Shown here: piece after piece, positions 1 to 8,709 of the stretch
How the letters are laid out: every line of letters begins with the position of its first letter
How positions within the stretch are numbered: position 1 is the first letter of the stretch
Assembly: GCA_017561715.1 (NCBI GenBank)
Contig: JAFZBN010000005.1
Span: 62,001-126,000 of the forward strand
Source: Clostridiales bacterium
GTDB lineage: Bacteria > Bacillota > Clostridia > Saccharofermentanales > Saccharofermentanaceae
DNA length: 64,000 bases
Direction: 5' to 3'
The notes under the pieces: generated by a model
Seen by the model: only the letters and a program-made list of their open reading frames with translations
Databases searched by the model: none
Told to the model about the DNA's origin: nothing
Program-made: the position numbers and the translations under genes

Positions 1-310
1 CATCGCAGAGATTGATGACCATGTCGATCTCCGAAGCGCCCTGACGGATCGCCTCTTTCGCTTCAAAAACCTTCGTTGCCGCGGTGGAATATCCATTCGG
101 AAAACCGATGACCGTGCACACCGGAAGACGCCCTTTCAGGAACTGCGCCGCGTCATTGACGTAGCACGGAGGAATGCAGACACTCGCCGTACCCGCCTCA
201 AGCGCCGCCGCACAGAGTGCTCTGATCTCGTCCAGCGTCGACGTCGTGCGAAGGAGCGTATGGTCTACTTTCGCGATGATCTTTTTTTCTTCTTCCGTAT
301 ATTCTTTCAT
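1..310 (-). CDS. deoC: Deoxyribose-phosphate aldolase, N-terminal part (runs off window)
   Basis: Cytoplasmic class I aldolase that splits 2-deoxyribose 5-phosphate into acetaldehyde and glyceraldehyde 3-phosphate. About 103 codons are in the window. The translated start (MKEYTEEEKKIIAKVDHTLL) and the downstream VCIPPCYV, TVIGFPNGYS and EIDMVIN stretches are those of DeoC; the catalytic lysine region lies beyond the left edge. It follows deoB by about 55 bases on the same strand, so the two form a deoxynucleoside salvage operon (phosphopentomutase feeding the aldolase). ATG at 308-310 is the only good start. Confident assignment although partial. Confidence 0.9.
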   Translation of the reverse strand, partial: MKEYTEEEKKIIAKVDHTLLRTTSTLDEIRALCAAALEAGTASVCIPPCYVNDAAQFLKGRLPVCTVIGFPNGYSTAATKVFEAKEAIRQGASEIDMVINLCD

Positions 311-365
311 AAGCTTTCCTCTCTCATTTCCGGTTACTGTTTCTTGCCGAAAAGCACCTGTCTTC

Positions 366-1544
366 TTACTTCTTTCTCATGTCTTTCCAGAAGGATTCGC
401 CGTCCAGATTCGTGGTGTTGATCCCGAAATAATCACCGATCGTTTTCGCGATGTCCGCGAAGCTCGATCTTGTGCCGAGATCCGTGCCCGGACGCACTCT
501 TTCACCATAAGCCAGGAACGGTACATTCTCTCTGGAATGATCCGTTGACGGAGTCGAAGGATCGCAGCCGTGATCCGCGGTGATCATGAGGATATCGTCC
601 TTCTGCATACGCGACAGGATCTCCGGCAGACGGTCGTCAAAATACGTCAGCGCCTCGGCATATCCGTGCACGTCATTTCTGTGTCCGTAAAGCATATCGA
701 AGTCCACGAGATTTACGAAGATCAGACCCTCCTTCTGCGCGTCCATCGCGCCGAGTGTCTGCTCGATCCCGTCCTCATTTCCGGAAGTTCGAACCGACAT
801 GCCCACGCCTTTTCCGGCGAAGATATCGAAGATCTTTCCGACTCCGAAGACCGGGATCTTCGCCTCGGTCAGATCGTCCAGAAGCGTCGCTCTCGGCGGC
901 TCGATCGAAAAATCATGGCGGTTGCTGGTTCTTTCGTAATTCGGATAATCGCCGATGAAAGGTCTTGCGATGACCCTACCGACACCGTGTTTTCCCACGA
1001 GCATTTTTCTCGCGATCTCGCAGTAGCGATAAAGCTCTTTTACCGGAACAACATCCTCGTGTGCCGCGATCTGGAAAACACTATCCGCCGAAGTATAGAC
1101 GATGAGGTCACCTGTTTTCACATGCTCCTGACCGTAATCGCGGATCACTTCCGTTCCCGAATAAGGCTTGTTGCAGAGTGCTTTTCGACCGGTCTTCTCT
1201 TCAAATTCAGCGATGACTTCCTCCGGAAAACCATCCGGATATGTCGGCATCGGATCCGGTGAAATGATACCCGCGATCTCCCAATGCCCGATCGTCGTGT
1301 CCTTGCCCATGGAGGCCTCTTCCAGCCTTGCCCACGCGCCGACACCCTTGCCGTCCGGCTCGTCATACGGAAGCGCGTCCTTGATGCAGCCCATGCCGAT
1401 CCGTCTCATATTCGCTATAGAAAAAGCACTGTCCTTCGAGCATGCCGCCAGCGTATGCGACCCTTCGTCACCGAAGGCCGCCGCATCCTTCGCGCCGCCG
1501 ATCCCGCAGCTGTCCAGTACAATGAGTATGACTCTTTTGCCCAT
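366..1544 (-). CDS. deoB: Phosphopentomutase
   Basis: Interconverts (deoxy)ribose 1-phosphate and 5-phosphate, linking nucleoside phosphorylases to DeoC; a Mn-dependent member of the alkaline phosphatase superfamily. The 392-residue length is the family norm. Metal-ligand motifs are visible: VLDSCGIGG near residue 10, the nucleophile region MGKDTTIGHWE near residue 80, and ADHGCDPSTPSTDHSREN near residue 325. The ATG follows a GAGGA ribosome site. Its stop is 55 bases before deoC. It is divergent from the phosphodiesterase at 1633, with a short shared promoter region. Confidence 0.95.
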   Translation of the reverse strand: MGKRVILIVLDSCGIGGAKDAAAFGDEGSHTLAACSKDSAFSIANMRRIGMGCIKDALPYDEPDGKGVGAWARLEEASMGKDTTIGHWEIAGIISPDPMPTYPDGFPEEVIAEFEEKTGRKALCNKPYSGTEVIRDYGQEHVKTGDLIVYTSADSVFQIAAHEDVVPVKELYRYCEIARKMLVGKHGVGRVIARPFIGDYPNYERTSNRHDFSIEPPRATLLDDLTEAKIPVFGVGKIFDIFAGKGVGMSVRTSGNEDGIEQTLGAMDAQKEGLIFVNLVDFDMLYGHRNDVHGYAEALTYFDDRLPEILSRMQKDDILMITADHGCDPSTPSTDHSRENVPFLAYGERVRPGTDLGTRSSFADIAKTIGDYFGINTTNLDGESFWKDMRKK

Positions 1545-1632
1545 GTCGGTTCCTCGTTTTCTTTGTTTACTAAAATCACTTCTTATTATATCGTATAGTT
1601 GAAAGAAATCGACCTTGTCGGAGGATCTTCAC

Positions 1633-2859
1633 ATGCGCAAAAACCTAACGGGACGTCCGATCATCATGATCTCCCTGGACGCCATTTCAGACACTGACAT
1701 CAACTATCTCCTCACGCTTCCGAACTTCAAAAAACTCGCTTCCTGGGGACTTTTGCACCGTCAGGTCGACTCGATATTCATCTCGAATACATACCCCGTG
1801 CACACCAGTATTTCAACGGGTGTCCTTCCTTCGGAACACGGACTTTTCGATAACGTCATCTACGATCCGTTCAAGAATTCGGAGAAGTGGCGCGCGCACA
1901 AAAAACTCATCAAGGTCAAGACGCTTCCCGAAAGAGCCAGAGAAAAAGGACTCGTTTCCTGCGCCATGATGTACCCCTGCACACCGGGCGAAAAGATCCG
2001 CTATCACCTGGCCGAGGTTCCGGGCACCGAGAGCATGTTGTTCCGCGGATTCAAGTTCGTGCACTACAGCTCGACCTTCCGCCTTTGCCCGAAATTTTTC
2101 CGCTACATGAAGAAGTGCAAGTCCTTCAACTACTTCGGCATCGACACATTTATCGCCTACACCGCGCGAGATCTGATCGCGAAGGAAAAGGCCGATTTTT
2201 ACATGCTGCACCTGCAGGATACCGACCATCAGAAGCACCACACCGGCATCGATTCCGACATCACGAAGAAGTCGATCGAGTACGATGACAAGCTCCTCGG
2301 CAAGATCATCGAAGGCATCGAGGAAGCCGAAAAACGAGCCGGCGGCGATCCGGAAAAAGGCATCGCGCATTTCGATATCCTCGTCTTCAGCGACCACGCC
2401 TGCTTCAACGTAAAGACCAATATCAAGCCGAATGATCTCCTAAAGGAAGCCGGCATTCCCTTCGAAAACGCCTGGTTCCAGACCGTTAACGGCGCGTGCT
2501 TTCTGCATGTTGCTCCGGATCTTTCTTCCGACGCGAAAAAAGCACTGGACCAGTTCCTCGAAGATTTCAAGAACATGCCCGGCGTAAAACGCGAACTTAC
2601 CAAAGAGGAAATGCATGACAGCGGCGCGATCGACGCAGGTTTTACCACCGGTTTTACGCCTGTTCCGGGAACCACCTTCGGCGCCATGAAAAAAGGCCAG
2701 CACGGCTATACGCTCGATAACGACGAATACAAGATCTTCTATCTCGAGATCGGTCCCGGCCTCATCACCGCCGACCAGAAAGGCACCTCCACATCCGGCG
2801 GAACTATTCTGGAAGTTGGAAAGAAAGCGATTGCGCTTGTAGATAAGATCAATACATAA
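1633..2859 (+). CDS. Alkaline phosphatase superfamily nucleotide pyrophosphatase/phosphodiesterase
   Basis: Predicted cytoplasmic metal-dependent phosphodiesterase or phosphatase of the type I phosphodiesterase/nucleotide pyrophosphatase family. The metal-binding features are the N-terminal IIMISLDAISD, the nucleophile region SNTYPVHTSISTGVLPSEHG (Thr/Ser), DTDHQKHHTG and FSDHACF. The start was moved to ATG 1633, because GGAGG at 1620-1624 sits 8 bases in front of it; the upstream TTG at 1615 lies before that site. Protein is about 408 residues with no signal peptide. The natural substrate is unknown. It stands alone, divergent from deoB. Confidence 0.8.
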   Translation: MRKNLTGRPIIMISLDAISDTDINYLLTLPNFKKLASWGLLHRQVDSIFISNTYPVHTSISTGVLPSEHGLFDNVIYDPFKNSEKWRAHKKLIKVKTLPERAREKGLVSCAMMYPCTPGEKIRYHLAEVPGTESMLFRGFKFVHYSSTFRLCPKFFRYMKKCKSFNYFGIDTFIAYTARDLIAKEKADFYMLHLQDTDHQKHHTGIDSDITKKSIEYDDKLLGKIIEGIEEAEKRAGGDPEKGIAHFDILVFSDHACFNVKTNIKPNDLLKEAGIPFENAWFQTVNGACFLHVAPDLSSDAKKALDQFLEDFKNMPGVKRELTKEEMHDSGAIDAGFTTGFTPVPGTTFGAMKKGQHGYTLDNDEYKIFYLEIGPGLITADQKGTSTSGGTILEVGKKAIALVDKINT

Positions 2860-2862
2860 AGA

Positions 2863-2940
2863 AGTCCGAAAGAAATATCGCAGGCGCGATTCCGCAGACG
2901 CAAAGCGTCGAGGACCAGCGCCAAGTTTTTCTTTCGGACT
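2863..2940. terminator. Long inverted repeat between convergent genes, likely bidirectional terminator
   Basis: AGTCCGAAAGAAA at 2863-2875 is matched exactly by its complement TTTCTTTCGGACT at 2928-2940, followed by ATTTTATT. A smaller GACGC-AAA-GCGTC hairpin sits in the 52-base loop. It lies between the convergent phosphodiesterase and kdgK, so it probably ends both transcripts. The loop is longer than in an ordinary intrinsic terminator. Confidence 0.55.
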
Positions 2941-2953
2941 ATTTTATTACTTC

Positions 2954-3982
2954 TTATCTCTGTACTCTTCCCGAACCGTCCCCGTTCATCAACGTCTCGA
3001 CTTCCTTGACGCTGACGCGGTTAAAGTCGCCCGGGATCGAATGTTTCAGACAGCTTGCCGCCACGGCGAATTCGAGTGCTTCCGTATCGTGCTCATATGT
3101 GCGAAGACCATAGATCAGTCCTGCCGCGAAAGAGTCTCCGCCGCCGACACGGTCGACGATATCGCGGATCTCATATTTCTTGCTGACATAGAAAACGGAA
3201 CCGTTATTGATGCATGCCGACCAGCCGTTATGGTCCGCGCTGTGGCTCTCGCGAAGCGTGACAGCGACCTTTTTCACATTCGGATAATCTGCGAGCACCT
3301 TGCTCGTCAGTTTCTCGTATTTATCGACATCGAGGTTTCCTTCTTCGACATCCACATCGAGCTCGATGCCCAGCGATTTCTGGCAGTCTTCTTCGTTTCC
3401 GATGACCACGTCTGTGTACTTCGTGATCTCCTGCATGATCTCTTTTGCATCGACTCCGTATTTCCAGAGGTTCTTTCGGAAATTGAGGTCCACGGAAACG
3501 GTGATGTCGCGCGCTTTTGCTTCTTTTACCGCTGCGATGGAAAGGTCCGCCGCGGACTTACTGATCGCGGGTGTGATGCCGGTAATATGTAACCAGTCTA
3601 CCTCGGCAAAAGCACTATCCCAGTCGATATCGGATGGACCTGCTTCCGCCATCGTCGACCCGGCTCTGTCATAGATGACTTTACTCGGGCGCTGATTGGC
3701 GCCGGTCTCGAGAAAATAGATCCCCATCCTTCCGTCTTTTCGGATGATCTTATCTGTTCCGACTCCGAAACGGCGAAGTTCGGCGACGCATTCATCGCCG
3801 ATCGTGTTATTCGGAAGCACCGTCAGAAAATCACACGGCATCTTGAAATTGGAAAGCGATACCGCGACATTCGCCTCGCCTCCGCCGAATGTCGCCTCGA
3901 ATTCCGGACTTTGGAAAAAACGCTCATTTCCCTTTGTCTTTAATCTCAGCATGATCTCGCCGATCGTCAGTATTTTCTTCAT
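2954..3982 (-). CDS. kdgK: 2-dehydro-3-deoxygluconokinase (KDG kinase, PfkB family)
   Basis: Phosphorylates 2-keto-3-deoxygluconate to KDPG with ATP, the penultimate step of hexuronate breakdown. It is a 342-residue ribokinase-fold protein with the PfkB N-terminal motif ([15 protein letters not shown], residues 32-46) and the C-terminal anion-hole/catalytic motif [16 protein letters not shown] near residue 277 with catalytic Asp. GGAGGGA precedes the ATG. The KDPG aldolase lies 15 bases upstream on the same strand, so kdgA-kdgK are one operon, and the next genes supply the rest of the pathway. Confidence 0.9.
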   Translation of the reverse strand: MKKILTIGEIMLRLKTKGNERFFQSPEFEATFGGGEANVAVSLSNFKMPCDFLTVLPNNTIGDECVAELRRFGVGTDKIIRKDGRMGIYFLETGANQRPSKVIYDRAGSTMAEAGPSDIDWDSAFAEVDWLHITGITPAISKSAADLSIAAVKEAKARDITVSVDLNFRKNLWKYGVDAKEIMQEITKYTDVVIGNEEDCQKSLGIELDVDVEEGNLDVDKYEKLTSKVLADYPNVKKVAVTLRESHSADHNGWSACINNGSVFYVSKKYEIRDIVDRVGGGDSFAAGLIYGLRTYEHDTEALEFAVAASCLKHSIPGDFNRVSVKEVETLMNGDGSGRVQR

Positions 3983-3997
3983 GGGATTCCCTCCTTA

Positions 3998-4639
3998 TTA
4001 CTTCGCGGAAAAGATCTTTTCCTTCGCGCTCTTACAGAGCTCCATGATCTTTTCGAAGTTGTTCTCACGGATATCTTTTCCCGTCGCGACAAAACTTCCG
4101 CCCACGGCAACGATACATTTTTCCGAAGCAAACTCCGAAATGTTATCTAAATTTACGCCGCCTGTCGGAAGGAAGCGCATATCGCGGAAAACTCCCGATA
4201 ATGTTTTGATCGCTTTGATCCCGCCGAAAAGATCCGCGGGAAAAAACTTCACCACGTTTAATCCTAAGTTTCTGGCCGCCATGATCTCCGTCGGAGTCAC
4301 GCACCCCGGAACCACCGCGATGTTTTTATCTATACATGTTTTGACCACTTCTTCGGAAAACCCCGGAGAAACGATGAACTCGGCGCCTGCTTCGATCGCT
4401 CTACTGAGCTGATCTGAATCAAGTACGGTTCCCGCACCGACGATCATGTCGGGAACTTCTTTCTTTACCTTGGCGATCGCCTCCGCCGCGCACGCGGTAC
4501 GAAAGGTGATCTCCATCATATCCACGCCACCGGAAAGAAGTGCTTTTGCACAGGGAACGGCATCGTCGATATTGTCGATCACGATGACCGGAACGATGCC
4601 GACATTTTCTATCCTTTTCAAGATGCTGTGACTATCCAT
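3998..4639 (-). CDS. kdgA: 2-dehydro-3-deoxyphosphogluconate (KDPG) aldolase
   Basis: Splits KDPG to pyruvate and glyceraldehyde 3-phosphate (Eda/KdgA, class I aldolase). Motifs: VPVIVIDNID near the start, MMEITFRTACA, GAGTVLDSDQ, and the Schiff-base lysine in LNVVKFFPADLFGG. The ATG at 4637-4639 is preferred over the upstream ATG at 4676-4678 because GGAGG (complement of 4646-4650) is placed 7 bases before it; this gives 213 residues, the family size. First gene of the kdgA-kdgK operon, divergent from uxaC. Confidence 0.9.
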   Translation of the reverse strand: MDSHSILKRIENVGIVPVIVIDNIDDAVPCAKALLSGGVDMMEITFRTACAAEAIAKVKKEVPDMIVGAGTVLDSDQLSRAIEAGAEFIVSPGFSEEVVKTCIDKNIAVVPGCVTPTEIMAARNLGLNVVKFFPADLFGGIKAIKTLSGVFRDMRFLPTGGVNLDNISEFASEKCIVAVGGSFVATGKDIRENNFEKIMELCKSAKEKIFSAK

Positions 4640-4679
4640 GACAGCGCCTCCGAATCTGTGTTTTTTACCATCTGACATT

Positions 4680-4687
4680 CTAGCATA
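4680..4687 (-). promoter_or_regulatory. TATGCTAG element in the kdgA promoter region
   Basis: On the minus strand TATGCTAG occurs about 40 bases upstream of the kdgA start, beside AT-rich sequence that could hold the -10 element. The same octamer core is found at the promoters of the importer, uxuA and the gntR gene, so it is probably the operator of the uronate regulator. It is a single match and I do not see a convincing -35 box here. Confidence 0.45.
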
Positions 4688-4800
4688 TTTTATAAAAGAA
4701 TACTATTCTTGCCACGCTTTTTTCTGTTATCTTCCGACTCTTTCTGTTATGATATTGTATAAGGGGATTTTCATTTGGGGATCTAATATAGGAGGCGGTT

Positions 4801-6216
4801 ATGGCTAATTTGATCAACAACCAGTTTATGCTCAAGTCTTCCACGGCAGAGCGTCTTTATTTCGACTACGCGAAGAACTGTCCGATCATCGACTACCACT
4901 GTCATCTTGACGCGAAGGATATCGCCGATGATGTGTCATTTGAAAACATCACACAGCTGTGGCTTTCCGGCGACCACTACAAGTGGAGACTGATGCGTTC
5001 CGCCGGCATCGAAGAAGATTTCATCACAGGTGACGCCGATGACTATGAAAAGTTTATCGCCTGGGCAAGCGTCGTCGAGCGCGCCATCGGCAACCCGATG
5101 TACCACTGGTCCAGCCTTGAGCTTTATCGTTACTTTGATATCAAAGAACCTCTCGGCCTGAATAATGCCGACCAGATCTGGGAAACAGTAAATGCCAAGA
5201 TCCAGAGCGGGATGTACTCCGCGCGCCAGATGATCGACAGATCCAATGTTGAACTTCTCTGCACGACGGATGACCCGATCGATGATCTTTCCGCGCACCG
5301 TCAGATCGCGGCAGATCTTTCCATGCAGACCCTCGTTCTTCCGACTTTCCGTCCTGACCGTGTCATGGATATCGAAAAGAACGGATATTATGACTATCTT
5401 TCCGCACTGGCTCATCCGGGCAGCACACCGACCAGCTGGATCGACCTAAAGGTTCTTCTAAGCCAGCGTCTCGATCACTTTGCCGAACAAGGCTGCCGCC
5501 TTTCCGACCATGCTATGGAAAGATTCGTATTTGTTCCGACCACCGACAGTGAAGCGGAACAGGTATTCCACAAGAAGATGTCCGATCCGGACACTCCGCT
5601 CACCGAACATGAGATCGTCGTTTATAAGAGCGCGCTCCTTCTGTTCTTCGCGACAGAATGTCACGCCCGCGGATGGACGATGCAGTTGCACTTTGGATGC
5701 AGAAGAGATAACAATGCATCCAAGCTTCTTTCTCTCGGACCGAACAGCGGCTATGACACGATTTCCGGCGACAGCAACTTCGTCGCTCCTTTGGCAGATT
5801 TCATGAGCCTTCTCGATTCACACGATTCTCTTCCGAGAATGATCCTTTACAGTCTGAATCCGAATGATGACCCGATCATCGACACACTGATCGGCTGCTT
5901 CCAGAATGGTGGTAATTCCATGAGGATCCAGCACGGTGCCGCATGGTGGTTCAACGATAACGAGCGCGGCATCAGAAATCATCTGCGTTCTCTTGCCTCC
6001 CAGAGCTATCTTCCGGGATTCATCGGAATGCTCACCGATTCCAGAAGTCTTCTCTCTTATACCCGTCACGAATACTTCAGAAGGATCCTCTGCGATTACC
6101 TCGGAGAACTCGTTGAGCGCGGCGAATTCGTCAAGGACATGGAACTCGTCGGATCCATCGTACAGGATATCTGCTATAACAACGCAAGAAGGATCTTCAT
6201 GTCGGAAGAGGAGTGA
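4801..6216 (+). CDS. uxaC: Glucuronate (uronate) isomerase
   Basis: Isomerises D-glucuronate to D-fructuronate and D-galacturonate to D-tagaturonate, first step of the pathway. It is a 471-residue amidohydrolase-fold enzyme with the metal-binding IIDYHCHLDAKDI at residues 29-41, LCTTDDPIDDL, LPTFRPDRVMDI and MQLHFGCRRDNN typical of UxaC. A strong AGGAGG sits just before the ATG. It is monocistronic, followed by a clear terminator, and divergent from kdgA-kdgK. The neighbouring UxuA and UxuB point to the glucuronate branch as the main flux. Confidence 0.95.
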   Translation: MANLINNQFMLKSSTAERLYFDYAKNCPIIDYHCHLDAKDIADDVSFENITQLWLSGDHYKWRLMRSAGIEEDFITGDADDYEKFIAWASVVERAIGNPMYHWSSLELYRYFDIKEPLGLNNADQIWETVNAKIQSGMYSARQMIDRSNVELLCTTDDPIDDLSAHRQIAADLSMQTLVLPTFRPDRVMDIEKNGYYDYLSALAHPGSTPTSWIDLKVLLSQRLDHFAEQGCRLSDHAMERFVFVPTTDSEAEQVFHKKMSDPDTPLTEHEIVVYKSALLLFFATECHARGWTMQLHFGCRRDNNASKLLSLGPNSGYDTISGDSNFVAPLADFMSLLDSHDSLPRMILYSLNPNDDPIIDTLIGCFQNGGNSMRIQHGAAWWFNDNERGIRNHLRSLASQSYLPGFIGMLTDSRSLLSYTRHEYFRRILCDYLGELVERGEFVKDMELVGSIVQDICYNNARRIFMSEEE

Positions 6217-6250
6217 TCTTCCGTTTAAAAATCTAAAAATGTGTAAAAAA

Positions 6251-6297
6251 AGAACTGTTCGCGTGGAACATATTCCAAGCAAGCAGTTCTTTTTTTG
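6251..6297 (+). terminator. Intrinsic terminator after uxaC
   Basis: AGAACTG at 6251-6257 pairs with CAGTTCT at 6284-6290, followed directly by a run of seven T. Confidence 0.75.
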
Positions 6298-6377
6298 AAA
6301 AAATGAAAAAGACGATCCAGGATAATGTGGGAGAACATTATCTAACGGATTTCGAAAATGAATAAGCCGCCACTCAA

Positions 6378-6569
6378 TTAAGGAATAGCGTTGAGAACAT
6401 CACTGATCGCCTCGTTGTGTGCAGAGATGCTCTGTGTGGCGGATTCCGCCCTGTTCAGGTATACAGAAACAGTAAAGAAAATAACTACGGCAAGAATCAT
6501 GATGATAGCGATTACCAATACCATTTCAACCAATGTAAAACCTTTTTTCGACTTATGTAATTTAACCAT
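6378..6569 (-). CDS. Small type IV prepilin-like protein
   Basis: A 63-residue protein with a type III signal/prepilin start: basic leader, KKGFTLVEMV cleavage and methylation motif, then a hydrophobic helix to about residue 35 and a short polar tail. The start ATG at 6567-6569 is set by GGAGG at 6578-6582 on the minus strand. It would be processed by a prepilin peptidase and assembled in, or associated with, a type IV pilus or pseudopilus. No other pilus gene is within the window, and the protein is shorter than ComGC, so it may be a minor or solitary pseudopilin. Confidence 0.7.
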   Translation of the reverse strand: MVKLHKSKKGFTLVEMVLVIAIIMILAVVIFFTVSVYLNRAESATQSISAHNEAISDVLNAIP

Positions 6570-6796
6570 TCCCCTACCCTCCAAAAATCGATACGTGGTT
6601 ATTCACAGTTCGTTCATATTTATGACACAATTATACTCTGCGTTTTTTGGAAATGCAACGGCTTTTTCTAAAAATTTCCGCTTTTTTCAGTGTTTTTTGC
6701 ACTTTTTTGACCTAATTGCCAGTGGAAATTCTTCTTTTTTCGTCAGAGACATGTTTTTTTGCCACATGATCGACCCGAAAAACAAAAAGAAAAAGA

Positions 6797-6816
6797 GCTG
6801 CCGGATAGCCGGCAGC
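6797..6816 (-). terminator. Intrinsic terminator after the solute-binding protein gene
   Basis: GCTGCCGG and CCGGCAGC form an 8-base-pair stem with a 4-base loop, followed on the minus strand by TCTTTTTCTTTTTG. It closes the three-gene importer operon. Confidence 0.75.
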
Positions 6817-6857
6817 CCCTTTCGGTGGTAGGCTGATCGTAATGAGATCAGACGTTC

Positions 6858-8621
6858 TTATTTAGAAGCCTTATAGATTTCATTGTAAAGGTCAACGAGT
6901 TCCTGGCATCTCTTTTCCTGGCAGACTTTGACGAATTCGTCCCAGTCTTTCTCAACATCCTTCTGTCCTGTGACAAAAGAGAGTGTCCATGTGTTGACTT
7001 CGTCGATGAGCGGTGTAACGATCAGCGTGAGCTCTTCATTCTGATCTTCATTCGGAGCGACCGGCGGCGCCGGGCTCTGTACGTCACGGTTCGCGATGTT
7101 CGAGTCTACGAAGTGCTTTACTGCAGGAATGTAGTTATCTGTCATTTCTGCTACGGAGTGACCATACCAGAAGTTACCGCCTGCATAACCCCACTTCTTA
7201 CGGATATCGATATCATCTTCGCTCTTGGCACCGATTCCCAGACCGCCGCAGCAGTAACCCGGGAGAAGTTCCTTAGAACCGTCGGCATTTACTTTGAAGG
7301 TCTCGCCTTCTACGCCCCACTTATAAAGTGTATAAGCTTCCGGAGAATAGAACAGCCAGTCAACGAAACGGAGCATCTTGATGAAGCCCTCTTCGCCGAG
7401 CTCGTCGAGAGCTCTCTGGGAGATCATGACACCATTCTCAAGACGGACATCGCCGGCTGTGGAATAGTTGTAAAGCTTACTTCTCGGCGGGATCGTAGCG
7501 TAAAGTTCATAGTTGCCTTCACCAAGGATCTCTTTGCACTTGGACTCGTATGTAGCGTACTGGGACTGGTTAACACTCATGATGACTGTCTTGCCGTTAT
7601 AGAACTGGTTAGTAGCTGTATCATCATCCTGAGTAAATGTACCCGGATCCAGGATTCCTTCGTTTACAAAGCGTGCAGCCATAGTAAGGAACTCTTTGTA
7701 TTCATCTGTTGTCGGGCTGAAGTACCATTCATCCTTGACTTCGTCGTATCTCAGACCGTTTCCTACTGCCCAACCTGCATTAACGTTATAAGTAATACCC
7801 ATAACTTTCAGAAGGTTACCGCCGCTGTTCTTACCGGTCTGGTTTCCGCACCACAGGTCGGACCAGATGTAGTCATTCTCTTTGCACATACCCTGCTCAA
7901 CCATGTAAGCCTTAACTTTCTTGAGTGCTTCGAGAAGATCTTCCCATGTCCATGTAGCTTCCATAGCCGCTACATCAACACCAGCCGCCTTGAAAATATC
8001 CTGACGGATAACGAAGGTGTAGTTCAGGAGACACTGCTCAAGCATGCCCGGAAGACGATAGTACTTACCGTTGCTCTTTGTGATTGTACGGACATCCGGA
8101 CCCATGTTGTATGTGTTGTAGAAATCACAATAGTTCGGCATGTTCTCAACACTTACATAATCAGAGATCGGTACGATAGCTCCGCCATCTACAAAAGCGC
8201 TCTCGTCGTAAACCTTCGGAATGATGTACGCAGACTCACCGGCACTGATGTTCAGTGTGATATTCTTCTCGTAGTCGTTCGAGTCATAAGAGATCAGGTC
8301 AAGGTGTACATTGGTCAGTTCCTCGATCTTCTTGAAGATACCTTCACTCTCCCATTCCGGCTGCTTAGCATACCAGTTTGCATCACTAAAGAACATAGTG
8401 TAGGTAACCGGCTCATCGGAATGGAAAGTTGTTCCCAATCCATACTGATAGTCCAGCTTTTCCTCTGGTGCAGTCTCACTCTCTGACGTGCTCTGGGTTT
8501 CGATCTTGTCCGGCGCGAGAGTCATTTCAGATGACTCAGTCTCTTCTTTTTTACCGGAACAACCTGCCGTTGCCAGCAACATGGAAGCTGCCAGCGAAAG
8601 ACTTAAAATTCTTCTTTTCAT
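6858..8621 (-). CDS. Extracellular solute-binding lipoprotein of a carbohydrate ABC importer (LplA type)
   Basis: Membrane-anchored binding protein for an oligosaccharide. The ATG at 8619-8621 (with AGGAGG at 8628-8633 complement) gives 587 residues beginning MKRRILSLSL with lipobox LLATAGC; upstream codons of the longer frame do not look coding. A low-complexity acidic linker follows the lipid Cys, then a large type 1 solute-binding domain of LplA/YtcQ size. It is the last gene of the operon permease-permease-binding protein and sits beside uronate-catabolic genes, so a uronic-acid-containing oligosaccharide is the inferred ligand. Confidence 0.88.
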   Translation of the reverse strand: MKRRILSLSLAASMLLATAGCSGKKEETESSEMTLAPDKIETQSTSESETAPEEKLDYQYGLGTTFHSDEPVTYTMFFSDANWYAKQPEWESEGIFKKIEELTNVHLDLISYDSNDYEKNITLNISAGESAYIIPKVYDESAFVDGGAIVPISDYVSVENMPNYCDFYNTYNMGPDVRTITKSNGKYYRLPGMLEQCLLNYTFVIRQDIFKAAGVDVAAMEATWTWEDLLEALKKVKAYMVEQGMCKENDYIWSDLWCGNQTGKNSGGNLLKVMGITYNVNAGWAVGNGLRYDEVKDEWYFSPTTDEYKEFLTMAARFVNEGILDPGTFTQDDDTATNQFYNGKTVIMSVNQSQYATYESKCKEILGEGNYELYATIPPRSKLYNYSTAGDVRLENGVMISQRALDELGEEGFIKMLRFVDWLFYSPEAYTLYKWGVEGETFKVNADGSKELLPGYCCGGLGIGAKSEDDIDIRKKWGYAGGNFWYGHSVAEMTDNYIPAVKHFVDSNIANRDVQSPAPPVAPNEDQNEELTLIVTPLIDEVNTWTLSFVTGQKDVEKDWDEFVKVCQEKRCQELVDLYNEIYKASK

Positions 8622-8709
8622 TGTTTTCCTCCTCAAATCTTGTTTCAGATTATTTCTGCACCGCGTCCGCCGCTCCGACCCGACACACACGGTAACATAC
8701 AAAAACGGA

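Noticed and set aside
570..1262. Long open frame opposite deoB
   Set aside because: It lies wholly antisense to a well-matched phosphopentomutase gene, lacks a ribosome site and has no recognisable domain. Similar shadows exist opposite uxaC, the binding protein (7113-8486), uxuA/uxuB (14461-15654) and feoB (41605-43152).
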